From Adhaeribacter aerolatus (GTDB taxonomy: Bacteria; Bacteroidota; Bacteroidia; Cytophagales; Hymenobacteraceae): DNA of 64,000 nucleotides. Position 1 is the stretch's first letter. The number at the start of each line of letters is the position of its first letter. Both the position numbers and the translations under genes were made by a program. Of this stretch, positions 52,100-61,747 are shown in pieces. Below the pieces are notes generated by a model. It saw only the letters and a list, made by a program, of their open reading frames with translations, was not told the DNA's origin and searched no databases. Location of the stretch: the NCBI RefSeq assembly GCF_007991635.1, contig NZ_BJYS01000007.1, positions 1 through 64,000 on the forward strand, written 5' to 3'.

Positions 52100-53770
52100 T
52101 TAAATTTTTAAGAATTTAAAAATCTTCGGACCATCATTGCCATTGATCACACAATTGTATATGCCCGGACTTAGCGAGGAAATATCAACCACTACATTCC
52201 GACTAACCGGTGTCGTGGCAATAATTTCTTTTACAACTTTTTGGGCAACGGTATTGTAAATGGTTACGTTTATCCGCTGGTTTATAAACTCCTTACTCAT
52301 CCGAATCTGCAGTTGGTTATTCTGCACCGGGTTCGGGAAAATTACAGACTTATTTTCTTCTTCCTGCGCTAGTTTATGGGCCTGGGAAAAATTAGGTATA
52401 CCGTAACCTATAAGGAAATCAGGAATACTAGCCTGTGAAGCGGTTCTTTCGAGGTATTTTATCACCTGCATATTGGTAAGCGTAGGATTGGCCTGCCAGA
52501 AACCTACGGCTAGTCCACATAATATTGGACCCGAAAATGAAGTACCGTTAGCCCGCACAACCTGGCCGCCCGGTGTAACTACCGCAGCCAATAAACCTTG
52601 CGCTACCAAATTAGGTTTAATCCGGCCATCAGCCGTAGGACCAACCGAACTAAAAGCAGCCCGCCGCCCTAGGGAATCAACCGCCCCTACACTCAGCGCC
52701 GAATCGGCATCGGCCGGGGCACTAATGTACCGCCAGGGCTTGTTGCCTTCGTTGCCGGCACTGTTTACCACCAGCATACCGGTTGCGGCGGCATAATCTG
52801 CCGCCCGGGTTACAATAGCCAGGCTGCCGTTTAAATCGTTGTAAGAATAGCTGCGCGAAGGTGCATCAAAAGTGGTATAACCCAACGAAGAGTTAATTAC
52901 ATCTACACCGGCACTATCGGCAAATTCCGCGGCCAATAACCAGTTTACTTCTTCAATGTTGTGCTCGCCGCGTGAATCTTCGGTTATAAACAAATAATAA
53001 TTGGCCTTGTACGCATTGCCCACGTAGGTTCCGGGCTGATAGGCGGCTAACGTAGATAATACATTGGTGCCATGCGTGTCCTTTTCAAACACATCTTCGT
53101 TTTTATCTACAAAATCAAAAGTAGCTTTTACCCGGCTTTCCTCGAACAAATGGGCAAATGCCGGTACCCGGTGAACCCCGCTAAAGCCCCCGTCGAAAAC
53201 TGCCACGTGCATGCCCTCGCCCCGAAAGCCTGCTTCGTGCATTTGCAACACCCCCAGCATATTGGCCTGGTTGTAAGCCGCCCCGTATGTCTGCCGGTCG
53301 GTTTTAAGCCGGCGATTATTGGCCGGGGCCGGTTTAGGCGAGGCACTGCCATTCCGGATAGTAACGGTGCTGGTATTGCGCCGGCTCAACGTTTGTCCGT
53401 TCTTCACAAAAGGCAGCTTTACCAACTCGGTATAAACCGAAGAGTCGCAATAAACTACGGCCGCATTAAACCACCGGGAAGCATACAATACCTCTGCACC
53501 TTTGCTTTTTAGGCCGGCAGTGTACAAAGGATTGACCGGCAGGTCGCGCGCGGTAATATTAATTTGCTGCTTGTGCCGTCGGCTGATGGCTCTATCAGAT
53601 AAATATTGCTGTGGGTTATCTACCGAAAAAGGCGAATTAGCTTTATCCCGAAAATAAATGAGGTGTTTACGGGCCTGGCCGCCTGATTGCGCAGCTACTG
53701 GTAAGCATAAGCCTAAACAGTATATTAAAAAGAATATTATTGTAGCTGTTTCACCTTTATGAGCCGTCAT
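52100..53770 (-). CDS. Secreted subtilisin-like peptidase with T9SS sorting tail
   Basis: 556 residues. Signal segment about 8-27. The S8 triad is D193 (VAVFDGGFSG), H233 (DTHGTNVLS) and S411 (ANGTSFSGP), with oxyanion N340 (NSAGNEG). The region before the domain (30-160) resembles an inhibitor prosequence. The last 80 residues (VIFPNPVQNNQLQI ... GIYNCVI ... KIFKFLKI) are a type A T9SS C-terminal domain, which directs export through the type IX system. Extracellular or surface protease. It overlaps nothing; the lipoprotein gene lies 2 nt upstream. Confidence 0.9.
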   Translation of the reverse strand: MTAHKGETATIIFFLIYCLGLCLPVAAQSGGQARKHLIYFRDKANSPFSVDNPQQYLSDRAISRRHKQQINITARDLPVNPLYTAGLKSKGAEVLYASRWFNAAVVYCDSSVYTELVKLPFVKNGQTLSRRNTSTVTIRNGSASPKPAPANNRRLKTDRQTYGAAYNQANMLGVLQMHEAGFRGEGMHVAVFDGGFSGVHRVPAFAHLFEESRVKATFDFVDKNEDVFEKDTHGTNVLSTLAAYQPGTYVGNAYKANYYLFITEDSRGEHNIEEVNWLLAAEFADSAGVDVINSSLGYTTFDAPSRSYSYNDLNGSLAIVTRAADYAAATGMLVVNSAGNEGNKPWRYISAPADADSALSVGAVDSLGRRAAFSSVGPTADGRIKPNLVAQGLLAAVVTPGGQVVRANGTSFSGPILCGLAVGFWQANPTLTNMQVIKYLERTASQASIPDFLIGYGIPNFSQAHKLAQEEENKSVIFPNPVQNNQLQIRMSKEFINQRINVTIYNTVAQKVVKEIIATTPVSRNVVVDISSLSPGIYNCVINGNDGPKIFKFLKI

Positions 53771-53772
53771 TA

Positions 53773-54459
53773 TTATTCCGCTGCGTGAAAAGTATTTAAT
53801 TTAAAAACCCGCCGAAGCCCTCTTGCTACTTTGTTTTTGTCGGACACACCCTGAGTCTGCACATACTCATAAACTGTAAAGTTTTTATAAATCAACCCAA
53901 TATTATAAGCATAAACTTCGGTCCGGTCATCCAACATTACTTCATTGGGTTCACCCTGAACCACAGTTACGGTTGAGTCATACGTAATATTATGCAACAC
54001 AAACGGCTGGTTAACCCGGGCGTAGCTGAAATCATCCGCATCCAGAATATTAAAGGCGTTGGTATCCCATTGTTTACCCTCCTGTACCGGAAACAACAAT
54101 TTTATAGTTTTAAAATTATTATGGGTTCTCAGGACATCCGATAAGGATTTATTTACCAGAACCAATGAATCATTACCCCAGTTAGCATCTGCCCTGTTTT
54201 TCCGGGAAAGGACCAGCTGATAGGTTAATTCATCCGCGGCATTCCGGAAAACTGTATCTACACGTTCCCGCACCTGGTATTTAGTGGAGTCGTATTTGTT
54301 GTTAGACACTCGGGTTTCCACTACATCATAAATCCAGTAGTTGCCAATTTTAATTGGGTAATACTCCCGACCTATTTCGGCATCGGTAGTGGTTACTTCT
54401 TCCGAGCACCGGGCGAAGCAAAATATTACAGACAACCCCAAAAGCAGATTTCTAAGCAT
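53773..54459 (-). CDS. Hypothetical lipoprotein
   Basis: 228 residues. An N-terminal lipoprotein signal ends CFARC (lipobox near Cys 18). The body is beta-rich with repeated EYYPIKIGNYWIYDVVE-like stretches common in secreted Bacteroidota lipoproteins; no family name is certain. It sits between mnmA (5 nt upstream) and the T9SS subtilase (2 nt downstream), so it is probably co-transcribed with both. Confidence 0.75.
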   Translation of the reverse strand: MLRNLLLGLSVIFCFARCSEEVTTTDAEIGREYYPIKIGNYWIYDVVETRVSNNKYDSTKYQVRERVDTVFRNAADELTYQLVLSRKNRADANWGNDSLVLVNKSLSDVLRTHNNFKTIKLLFPVQEGKQWDTNAFNILDADDFSYARVNQPFVLHNITYDSTVTVVQGEPNEVMLDDRTEVYAYNIGLIYKNFTVYEYVQTQGVSDKNKVARGLRRVFKLNTFHAAE

Positions 54460-54464
54460 ATATT

Positions 54465-55568
54465 CTATTCGTTGTAGCTGGCTTCTATCCAGCCGCCACC
54501 TATTACGTCGTTGCCTTCGTAAAAAACAGCCGCCTGGCCGGGCGCAATAGCATGTACTCCTTCCTGGAAACGCACTACCATTTTGCCTTCTACCTGCTCA
54601 ATTATAGCAGGCGTACCGGCATCATTATAACGTACTTTTGTAACAGTTTGGGTAGGCCGACCCCACAAATCAGCGTATTTGCTCATATTCAGTTTGCCTA
54701 CGGTCATGCCATTTTTAGCTAAATCGTTGTAATTTCCTAAAATTACCCGGTTTTTATCTTTCTCGATGCGGGTTACGTAAGCGGGGAAGCCCAGCGCCAC
54801 CCCTAATCCTTTCCGCTGGCCAATGGTATAAAACGGATAACCTTCGTGTTTTCCTACTACGGTGCCGTCTTCCATTACAAACTCCCCACCGGCTACTTCG
54901 GCTTCGAGGCCATTTACCCGGCGCTTCAGAAAACCGCGGTAGTCGTTATCCGGAATGAAACAAATTTCGTAAGACTCAGGCTTTTGCACCAATTCGTTGA
55001 AACCACGTTCCAGCGCCATTTCCCGGATTTGGGTTTTTCTTAAGTTACCCAACGGGAATAGTGTGCGGCTCAGGCTTTGCTGCGAAATGCCCCACAAGGC
55101 ATACGATTGATCTTTATGCTCATCCAGACCTTTGGAAATAACAAAGCGGCCGTCTTCTTCTCTTAAATTGGCGTAATGTCCCGTGGCAATAAAATCACAG
55201 TCTAACTGGTCGGCCCGGCGCAACAGGGCGTCCCATTTAATGTGGGTATTACACAAAACGCACGGATTAGGCGTGCGACCGGCAATATATTCATCGGTAA
55301 AATGGTTAATAACAAAATCACCAAACTCTTCCCGGATGTCAATTATATAATGCGGAAAACCCAGGTTAACGGCAATATTCCGGGCATCGTTGATGGAATC
55401 GAGGCTGCAGCAACCGGTTTCTTTGCGGTTACCACCCGATGAAGCATAATCCCAGGTTTTCATCGTCATGCCTACAACCTCGTAGCCTTGCTCGTGCAGC
55501 ATAACAGCCGCCACCGACGAATCTATACCGCCGCTCATGGCTACCAATACCCTCCCTAACTTACTCAT
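54465..55568 (-). CDS. mnmA: tRNA-specific 2-thiouridylase
   Basis: 367 residues. It thiolates U34 of tRNAs for Lys, Glu and Gln. The PP-loop is VLVAMSGGIDSSVAAVML; catalytic cysteines lie in TPNPCVLCN and SYEICFIPD. DEHKDQSYALWGI and PFYTIGQRKGLGV are further MnmA signatures. Full-length. First gene of a run with a lipoprotein and a T9SS protease. Confidence 0.96.
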   Translation of the reverse strand: MSKLGRVLVAMSGGIDSSVAAVMLHEQGYEVVGMTMKTWDYASSGGNRKETGCCSLDSINDARNIAVNLGFPHYIIDIREEFGDFVINHFTDEYIAGRTPNPCVLCNTHIKWDALLRRADQLDCDFIATGHYANLREEDGRFVISKGLDEHKDQSYALWGISQQSLSRTLFPLGNLRKTQIREMALERGFNELVQKPESYEICFIPDNDYRGFLKRRVNGLEAEVAGGEFVMEDGTVVGKHEGYPFYTIGQRKGLGVALGFPAYVTRIEKDKNRVILGNYNDLAKNGMTVGKLNMSKYADLWGRPTQTVTKVRYNDAGTPAIIEQVEGKMVVRFQEGVHAIAPGQAAVFYEGNDVIGGGWIEASYNE

Positions 55569-55818
55569 CTATATTATATTAAATTTACTCAAATAAAAAC
55601 TTCTGCAAATATACCAACAACGATTGAGCAATATAGGTTTATCTCTTTATTTTTAATTTTTTAAGGTTAATCTTTTCTGCGTCAAAAGCAGTAAAAAAGA
55701 TAATTACACCGTAAACAGCATTAATATTTATCAGAAAAGAATAGAATGTTACTTTTACGCAGGATTTAGAAGAGACACATAGCTTCTAGTTTAAGTTTAA
55801 ACCAACCAGCATAAAAGC

Positions 55819-56439
55819 ATGAATTTAAAAACCTTAGTAGCTGTTAACAATATTAATAATTTAAGTGATGCCCGGTATTGTGCGGGCATGGGTGTAGACA
55901 TTTTAGGCTTTTGTTTAAGCGAAGGGCAACCGGGTTATACTTCTCCTACGGCCGTCAAAGAAATTGCAGGTTGGGTTTCGGGGATTAAATTGGCCGGCGA
56001 ATTCTTAGATGAAGCACCCGACTTAATTAATGAGCTGGTAGATACCTGCGGCTTGCATCTGGTACAATTAAACCAACCTTATTTGCTGGACGATATTTCA
56101 GCCATAAAAGTGCCGGTTATTCAGCGCGTACTAATTAACAAAGATACCGACGAAAGCGAACTGGTCGATTATTTCCGGGTTTACCAAAACAAAATACGGT
56201 ACTTTTTAATAGCCACGGACGATTTCAACGGCATCGACGAAACAAATATTCCGTTCCTGGCCGATTTAGCCCGGAGCTTTCCAATTCTAATTGGTTTTGG
56301 CATCAGTAAAGAAAATATACTGAATCTGTTAGAAGAAGTAAATCCGGCCGGTATTGCCCTGAAAGGTGGTCACGAAATAAAACCGGGGCTGAAAACCTTT
56401 GACGAATTAAGCCACATCTTAGAAGAATTAGAAGATTAG
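55819..56439 (+). CDS. TrpF-like TIM-barrel protein lacking the catalytic residues
   Basis: 206 residues aligning along its whole length with phosphoribosylanthranilate isomerase: NNLSDARYCAGMGVDILGFCL corresponds to the NLEDAL...ADAVGFVF part, then HLVQLNQPY, FGISKENILNL and ALKGGHEIKPGLKTFDEL. The catalytic Cys of the KxCGIT loop is Asn here (VAVNNINN), and the catalytic Asp of the LLDT strand is Ala (FLIATDD). It is therefore unlikely to be a working isomerase and may have a new role. No trp genes are nearby. Confidence 0.7.
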   Translation: MNLKTLVAVNNINNLSDARYCAGMGVDILGFCLSEGQPGYTSPTAVKEIAGWVSGIKLAGEFLDEAPDLINELVDTCGLHLVQLNQPYLLDDISAIKVPVIQRVLINKDTDESELVDYFRVYQNKIRYFLIATDDFNGIDETNIPFLADLARSFPILIGFGISKENILNLLEEVNPAGIALKGGHEIKPGLKTFDELSHILEELED

Positions 56440-56464
56440 CCGCAACGGTTCACCGGAATCACCT

Positions 56465-56510
56465 TAAAAGCAAAGCACTATTTCTGCAGGGAAACAGCGC
56501 TTTGCTTTTA
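56465..56510. terminator. Bidirectional terminator
   Basis: TAAAAGCAAAGC and its exact complement (12 bp) pair around a 22-nt loop, between the convergent TrpF-like and trmB genes. Confidence 0.8.
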
Positions 56511-56553
56511 GGTTGATTAGAAACTATATCTTAATAGAACAAAGTAAAATCTA

Positions 56554-57222
56554 CTAGGCAGTTGCCGGATTGTTTGTATACTGCAAATATTTAATAGGCA
56601 AACCTTCAGCCAGAAAACGCTTTTCGTAGGTAGTCTGAATATTTAGGGTGTGGTGCTGCAAATCGGAGGCATACAGGTCGAAGGAGTAAATTAAGTTAGT
56701 AACCTTTCGCTCCTGCAGTAAATCCAGGGTGTACTGGAACAACTCCAGGTTATCGGTCTTGAAATGAATAATCCCGCCGGGTTTCACCAACGATTCGTAT
56801 AAATCTAAGTAACGCGGCGAAGTAAGTCTTTTCTTGATATCGCCTTTCTTGGGACGAGGATCCGGGAAAGTAATCCAGATTTCGCTTATTTCGCCCGGAG
56901 TAAAATTCTCGCCGAGGTGTTCAATAAAATTCCGCAAGAAGGCTGCATTCGTTAATTCGTTTTCTTCGGCAACGGTGCTGCCCTTCCACAACCGCGAACC
57001 TTTAATATCGACGCCAATAAAGTTTTTATTTGGGAATAAATTGGCCATGCCCACTGTATAGTCGCCTTTACCGCAGCCAATTTCCAGTATTAAATCGTGG
57101 TTATTACCAAAATATTCTTCCGACCACTTTCCTTTTAAATTGGTAAATAGTTCTTTCCCGTTTTCAATTACATTTTGCCGCTCGGCAATTACTGCAAAGC
57201 GCTCTAATTTCGATCTTCCCAT
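56554..57222 (-). CDS. trmB: tRNA (guanine(46)-N7)-methyltransferase
   Basis: 222 residues, class I SAM-dependent methyltransferase. LILEIGCGKGDYTVGMA is the SAM loop, and WITFPDPRPKKGDIKKRLTS the TrmB signature. It methylates G46 in the tRNA variable loop. It starts 7 nt after the folC stop and is the last gene of the long minus-strand run beginning beyond 64 kb. Confidence 0.95.
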   Translation of the reverse strand: MGRSKLERFAVIAERQNVIENGKELFTNLKGKWSEEYFGNNHDLILEIGCGKGDYTVGMANLFPNKNFIGVDIKGSRLWKGSTVAEENELTNAAFLRNFIEHLGENFTPGEISEIWITFPDPRPKKGDIKKRLTSPRYLDLYESLVKPGGIIHFKTDNLELFQYTLDLLQERKVTNLIYSFDLYASDLQHHTLNIQTTYEKRFLAEGLPIKYLQYTNNPATA

Positions 57223-57229
57223 TAATTCT

Positions 57230-58522
57230 TTACAATTCTGCTAACTCGGCTACCACAAAGGTACTACCGCCAATAAAAATAACATCATCCGGATTGGCCA
57301 CTTTGCGGGCAGCCGCATAAGCTTCGTTCACATCCGGGTAGGCTTTTCCTTTTAAATTAAAATCACTTGCCATCAGCGCCAGTTCTTGCGCAGGTAAGGC
57401 GCGCGGCAAATGAGCCTGGCAAAAATAATATTTATAACCGGTAGGCAATAAGCTTAGTATTTTAGTTACATCCTTATCCTTAACTAAGCCCAAAACCAGG
57501 TGCACAGCCGGACGTTGGAGGCTTTCTAATTGCTGGAGTATTTGTTTAATCCCATCTTCGTTGTGACCTGTATCGCAGATAGTTAAAGGACTCTGTCTGA
57601 TTACCTGCCACCGACCTTTAAAACCAGTTATTTCGTTTACCCGGGCTAAACCATTTTGCAGTGCATCTGCCGGGACCGGAAATTCTTTTTGGTTTAACAG
57701 CTCTATAGTCTTTAAAACACCCGGTAAGTTAAATTGCTGATAATTGCCGGCTAAGCCTAATTCTAGATTTGGATACAAGATCTGATTTTCCTTTTCAACC
57801 CTAAAATATTGCCGGGTTAATTCGTTTTTTAGGGAAGTAACTTTTAGATCCTGGTCGGCGAAGTAAAGGGGTGCGGCTTCAGCTTCGGCTTTTTGGGTAA
57901 ATACCGCTGCAATGTCGGGTTGGGTTTTGCTGATGACAGCCGGTACTCCTTTTTTAATAATACCGGCCTTTTCCGCCGCAATAGTTGCTAAATCATCGCC
58001 CAGAATATTCTGGTGGTCGAGGCTTATATTGGTAATTAAAGAAACCAAAGGGGTAATAATATTGGTAGAATCGAGGCGACCACCTAGACCAACCTCCACC
58101 ACCGCAATATCAATTTGGTTATCGGCAAAATATTTAAAAGCCAGTGCCACCGTCATTTCAAAAAAGGACGGCTTTATTTCTTCGAATAAAGATTTATGCG
58201 CTTGAACAAAGCTGATTAAATAATCGGCCGGAATATCGGCACCGTTTACTTTAATTCTTTCGGTGAATTCCTTTAAATGCGGCGAAGTGTAGAGTCCGGT
58301 ACGATACCCGGCACTTTGCAGCACAGCAGCCAGCATGTTAGAGCTACTACCCTTCCCGTTGGTACCCGCAATATGTATACAGGAAAAATTAGCTTGCGGA
58401 TTACCCACAACTGCACAAAGCGCAATGGTATTATTTAAATCTTTGGTTAGGGCGCTGCTGCCTACCCGCTGAAACATGGGCAACTGCTCATACAAATAAG
58501 CAAGGCATTCCTGGTAAGTCAT
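57230..58522 (-). CDS. folC: Bifunctional dihydrofolate synthase / folylpolyglutamate synthase
   Basis: 430 residues of the Mur ligase family. ATP loop HIAGTNGKGSSSNMLAA, VVEVGLGGRLDSTNI, NISLDHQNILGDDLATIAAEKAGI and ICDTGHNEDGIKQ are the FolC landmarks. Adds glutamate to dihydropteroate and folates. It starts 24 nt after the tonB-like gene stop. Confidence 0.95.
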   Translation of the reverse strand: MTYQECLAYLYEQLPMFQRVGSSALTKDLNNTIALCAVVGNPQANFSCIHIAGTNGKGSSSNMLAAVLQSAGYRTGLYTSPHLKEFTERIKVNGADIPADYLISFVQAHKSLFEEIKPSFFEMTVALAFKYFADNQIDIAVVEVGLGGRLDSTNIITPLVSLITNISLDHQNILGDDLATIAAEKAGIIKKGVPAVISKTQPDIAAVFTQKAEAEAAPLYFADQDLKVTSLKNELTRQYFRVEKENQILYPNLELGLAGNYQQFNLPGVLKTIELLNQKEFPVPADALQNGLARVNEITGFKGRWQVIRQSPLTICDTGHNEDGIKQILQQLESLQRPAVHLVLGLVKDKDVTKILSLLPTGYKYYFCQAHLPRALPAQELALMASDFNLKGKAYPDVNEAYAAARKVANPDDVIFIGGSTFVVAELAEL

Positions 58523-58546
58523 AAGCGAAAACCGCAGCGTAAATTA

Positions 58547-59413
58547 CTAGCGCGACCGGATAATGAAAGTAATGGTACCAGTAGCACCTTTATCAGTGGG
58601 AGCACTCGCATTCGTCCGGCTGAAAGATGTTTTAAAAACTTCGTCGCGGTACCATTTTACTACCTGCGGCGATACGTTCGTTTCTACCACCTGAACTGAC
58701 TCTATGTTACCATCCGGATCAATGGTGATGCGAAAAACTACCTTGCCGGTTTCATTTTCATACGGGTCATCTTTGGGCTTAAGATCGTAGCGCCAGCCCG
58801 GCATATTCAAACTGGGGCCTCCGCCCCCGCCGCCTGGTTTACCGTACAAACTTTTGGCTTCCATTTTGCCGTTGGGGTCACCTTTGTCGCCCACGGCGTC
58901 CTTGTCGTCGCCGTTATTATTGCCGGTGGGCCGATTGCTGGTGCCAGCTGTGCCATTACCTGAACTATTCGTAACAGTTTTGCCCGGATACAAAGATTTT
59001 GGTTTTTCCACAACCTTCACTTCTTCTTTAGGCGGCTCGGGAGTAGGCTTTACTTCTTCTTTCTTAAATGCTACCGGATTATCGTTGTTCGTAGCCAACG
59101 CCTGCTGAGGCTCTGCTTTTACGGCTGTCCGCACAGGTTCTACTACTTCCGGTTTGGTGGGGGTTGGGGCCTTGGTGGGAGGCCGGCTGTCTTCCCGGTT
59201 AGGGGTTTCGTTGGCCACAGCCGCACTTTGCACATCGCCACTACCCGTAGCATCCATGCCAAAGTTTAATTCAATGCCAAACTCCGGCAACGGCGGATCC
59301 GGAGCCCGCCAGGCCATAATGTAAAACAACAGCAATAACAGCAAGGCATGAAAAACAATGCTTACCGTTAAGGCTATTCTCCTATCTTTTTGTTCCTGGC
59401 TCGTTTCTAACAT
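58547..59413 (-). CDS. TonB-like energy transducer
   Basis: 288 residues. A cytoplasmic stub and one membrane helix (about 12-32, ALTVSIVFHALLLLLLFYI) are followed by a long Pro/Lys/Glu-rich periplasmic stretch (about 70-150) and Gly/Asn/Asp-rich linker. The last 90 residues form a TonB-type domain (YENETGKVVFRITIDPDGNI). The set ExbB-ExbD-TonB in order supports the call. The protein spans the periplasm and powers TonB-dependent receptors. Confidence 0.85.
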   Translation of the reverse strand: MLETSQEQKDRRIALTVSIVFHALLLLLLFYIMAWRAPDPPLPEFGIELNFGMDATGSGDVQSAAVANETPNREDSRPPTKAPTPTKPEVVEPVRTAVKAEPQQALATNNDNPVAFKKEEVKPTPEPPKEEVKVVEKPKSLYPGKTVTNSSGNGTAGTSNRPTGNNNGDDKDAVGDKGDPNGKMEAKSLYGKPGGGGGGPSLNMPGWRYDLKPKDDPYENETGKVVFRITIDPDGNIESVQVVETNVSPQVVKWYRDEVFKTSFSRTNASAPTDKGATGTITFIIRSR

Positions 59414-59414
59414 T

Positions 59415-59819
59415 TTATTCGGTTGGCAAAGTTGCCAAAGTTACTTTTGCTTTTAATTCAGTGGCAATGCCGGCTACTTTTACCAAATATTCTACCGGTA
59501 CCGATTTGTCCACGTGTAATACCACAACACCTTCTCCCCCGGCAGCCGTTCCGGCTAATAAACTTTTCAGTTCCGGCTCAATATTTTCGAAGGCCATTGG
59601 TTTATCATTTACGAAATATTGCAGGTCTGGGGTAATGGTTACGCTTATCTTCTGCATTACAATAGTAGAAGATTTACTTGACGGTAAATTCACCGGCAAA
59701 CCCGAAGGCGTAACAAAATTGGAAGTCAGCATAAAAAATATCAATAACAGAAATATAATATCTGTCATTGACGACATGCTGAACTCCGGATTAACTTTAT
59801 TTTTAGAGCGAAAATTCAT
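59415..59819 (-). CDS. exbD: ExbD/TolR-type biopolymer transport protein
   Basis: 134 residues. One N-terminal membrane helix (about 16-36; SMTDIIFLLLIFFML with the conserved proton-path Asp) and a periplasmic C-terminal domain (about 50-134). Partner of the ExbB-like protein encoded 2 nt upstream. It forms the proton-driven motor of the Ton/Tol system. Confidence 0.9.
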   Translation of the reverse strand: MNFRSKNKVNPEFSMSSMTDIIFLLLIFFMLTSNFVTPSGLPVNLPSSKSSTIVMQKISVTITPDLQYFVNDKPMAFENIEPELKSLLAGTAAGGEGVVVLHVDKSVPVEYLVKVAGIATELKAKVTLATLPTE

Positions 59820-59821
59820 GT

Positions 59822-60535
59822 TTATAACTGTGGTTCCTGTAGTAAATCCATAAACTCAATGGCGCTGTACTCCATGGCATGCACAATTTTGTCAATTTTG
59901 GAAACCAGGTAATTGTAACCCACATACGCTGGTAAACCAATAATCAGGCCGGCCGCCGTGGTTACCATCGCTTCGTAAATCCCGCTCGATAGTAACTTAG
60001 GGCTTACCGAACCTTCGGCCTGGGCGATGGCAATAAAGGCCTGAATCATACCGGTTACTGTTCCCAGGAAGCCCAGCATTGGTGCAGCCCCCGCTACAGT
60101 TGCCAAAGTTGATAAATTCTTCTCCAGGTTACTTACTTCAATTTTGCCTACGTTCTCAATAGCCGCTTCAATATCTTTTAAGGGATTGCCTAAGCGCGAG
60201 ATACCTTTCTGCAACATGCGCGAAACCGGCGTGTTGGTTTGGGCACATAATAATTTGGCTCCGTTAATATCGCCGGCCAGTACCATATTTTTAATCCGAT
60301 CTACAAACCGCATTGAACTAGCTGCCTGCGCCTTTTTCAAAGACAACAACCGTTCCACAAAAATGTAAATACCAACAATGGATAACAATAAAAGTGGGAT
60401 CATGGCCCACCCGCCAGCCATGGCTAAATCGAGTAACGAAACAGATTCGGGAGCCCCGGTGGCTCCGGTGGCGGCAGCCGTGCTATCGGCAACAGTGGTG
60501 GTAGTGGTAATTTGTAAGAGAAGATTAAGGTGCAT
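59822..60535 (-). CDS. exbB: ExbB/TolQ/MotA-type proton channel protein
   Basis: 237 residues. Three membrane helices (about 33-55, 140-165, 185-205) with the MotA/TolQ/ExbB signatures AGAAPMLGFLGTVTGMIQAF and GLIIGLPAYVGYNYL. The second and third helices line the proton path. It starts 1 nt after the HU/SPOR gene and precedes exbD. Confidence 0.9.
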   Translation of the reverse strand: MHLNLLLQITTTTTVADSTAAATGATGAPESVSLLDLAMAGGWAMIPLLLLSIVGIYIFVERLLSLKKAQAASSMRFVDRIKNMVLAGDINGAKLLCAQTNTPVSRMLQKGISRLGNPLKDIEAAIENVGKIEVSNLEKNLSTLATVAGAAPMLGFLGTVTGMIQAFIAIAQAEGSVSPKLLSSGIYEAMVTTAAGLIIGLPAYVGYNYLVSKIDKIVHAMEYSAIEFMDLLQEPQL

Positions 60536-60536
60536 G

Positions 60537-61745
60537 TTAATATTTAAGTATCCAGATGTTTTTTCCGTAATTTATTTTAAGCTTAGGTAAATAAACCAGC
60601 GCTTCTTCTTTGCTATCAAAGTCAGCGATTGAGACCCGGTAAAGCTTACCATCTCCGAAAGGGAAGATGATCCGCCCCTGAGCGCCAAAACGATTGGCTA
60701 CTTTCCGGCTGTAATCGGCTTTTGGCAAAGTTGAATAACCGCCGGCAATTACATAATACCGGTCGGTAGCTTCCTTAATGTTAATACCCAACTTTTTAGC
60801 GGGTGCTACGGCGGGTACAGCTACAATAGCTACTGCAGCAGAATTAGCGTTTTCAGTTTTTAACTTCTCCGTTTTAGAGGCGGCAACATTTTTATTTGTT
60901 TCAACCAATCCGGCAGAAGCAGGACTTTCTGCTGTAGGTAAAGTTTCCGGGGTACTTTCTACTTCTGTTGATTTTATTTCTTCAGTTGCTGCTGAATTAA
61001 TCGGGCTAATATTATCGGTGGCCGTAAATTCGGCCGGAGTCTCCTCGGGGTAAATAGCGGTGATTTGCTCTTCCAGCGTGGCCGGTTTAGGCGCAACGGT
61101 ATTGGCCGCAATATTTAACACCGCAAATGGGTTTAAAGAGCTTTGGCTGTATTCGTTTTGTAAAGATAAAACGTAGAGGGCGGTAACGCTTAAACCCGCA
61201 ATTACGACCACCGCAGCCGTATCGTATATTTTTCTTAGCCGTCGGCGCCAGGTTAATGTAGTAAGAGGGGCTGGTTGCTCGGTTCTCTTCTCCTGAAGTA
61301 AAGTGCGCAGACTATTAGCCGCATCCGGCGTTTCGAGGGGCCGCGCTAATAATTCGGGCAAGCCGAAGCTATCGTTCAGGAAATTATCGGCCGGCACATA
61401 ATCAAACTCTAACTTTTGGGCGGCATTATACCGGAATATCCCAATTCCTTTTAGCTCGTGCCGCTGATGCTGCAACAAAGAATCCTGCAGTTGCCGCACA
61501 AATGCGTTTACTTCCGTTTGAGCTGCTTCGGTGGTTAGCTTCCGTTCGTAAGCCAGGGTGCTGATGAGCAGACCATCGTTCAGCTTCAGCTTCTCGTTAA
61601 AAGCAATGCGCTTCGAAGGCGGGGTCAGCGTATTTTTTACCGGATGAATTCGGGCTGGCGCATAATGGGTAATTAAACCGCCAAAGTCCGGAATAATTAC
61701 ACAATCGTGCTCAAATAAAAGTTTGTTAATATGCTCCTCTACCAT
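60537..61745 (-). CDS. HU-CCDC81 and SPOR domain protein
   Basis: 402 residues. The N-terminal third (about 1-130) matches the two prokaryotic HU-CCDC81 modules (MVEEHINKLLFEHDCVIIPDFGG; AFVRQLQDSLLQ). A single membrane helix follows (about 165-185), then an Ala/Glu/Thr-rich linker and a C-terminal SPOR domain (about 325-402; RYYVIAGGYSTLPKADYSRK) which binds denuded peptidoglycan strands. Found in Bacteroidota only to my knowledge. It may tie nucleoid- or cytosol-facing HU modules to the septal wall. It precedes exbB by 1 nt. Confidence 0.85.
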   Translation of the reverse strand: MVEEHINKLLFEHDCVIIPDFGGLITHYAPARIHPVKNTLTPPSKRIAFNEKLKLNDGLLISTLAYERKLTTEAAQTEVNAFVRQLQDSLLQHQRHELKGIGIFRYNAAQKLEFDYVPADNFLNDSFGLPELLARPLETPDAANSLRTLLQEKRTEQPAPLTTLTWRRRLRKIYDTAAVVVIAGLSVTALYVLSLQNEYSQSSLNPFAVLNIAANTVAPKPATLEEQITAIYPEETPAEFTATDNISPINSAATEEIKSTEVESTPETLPTAESPASAGLVETNKNVAASKTEKLKTENANSAAVAIVAVPAVAPAKKLGINIKEATDRYYVIAGGYSTLPKADYSRKVANRFGAQGRIIFPFGDGKLYRVSIADFDSKEEALVYLPKLKINYGKNIWILKY

Positions 61746-61747
61746 AT

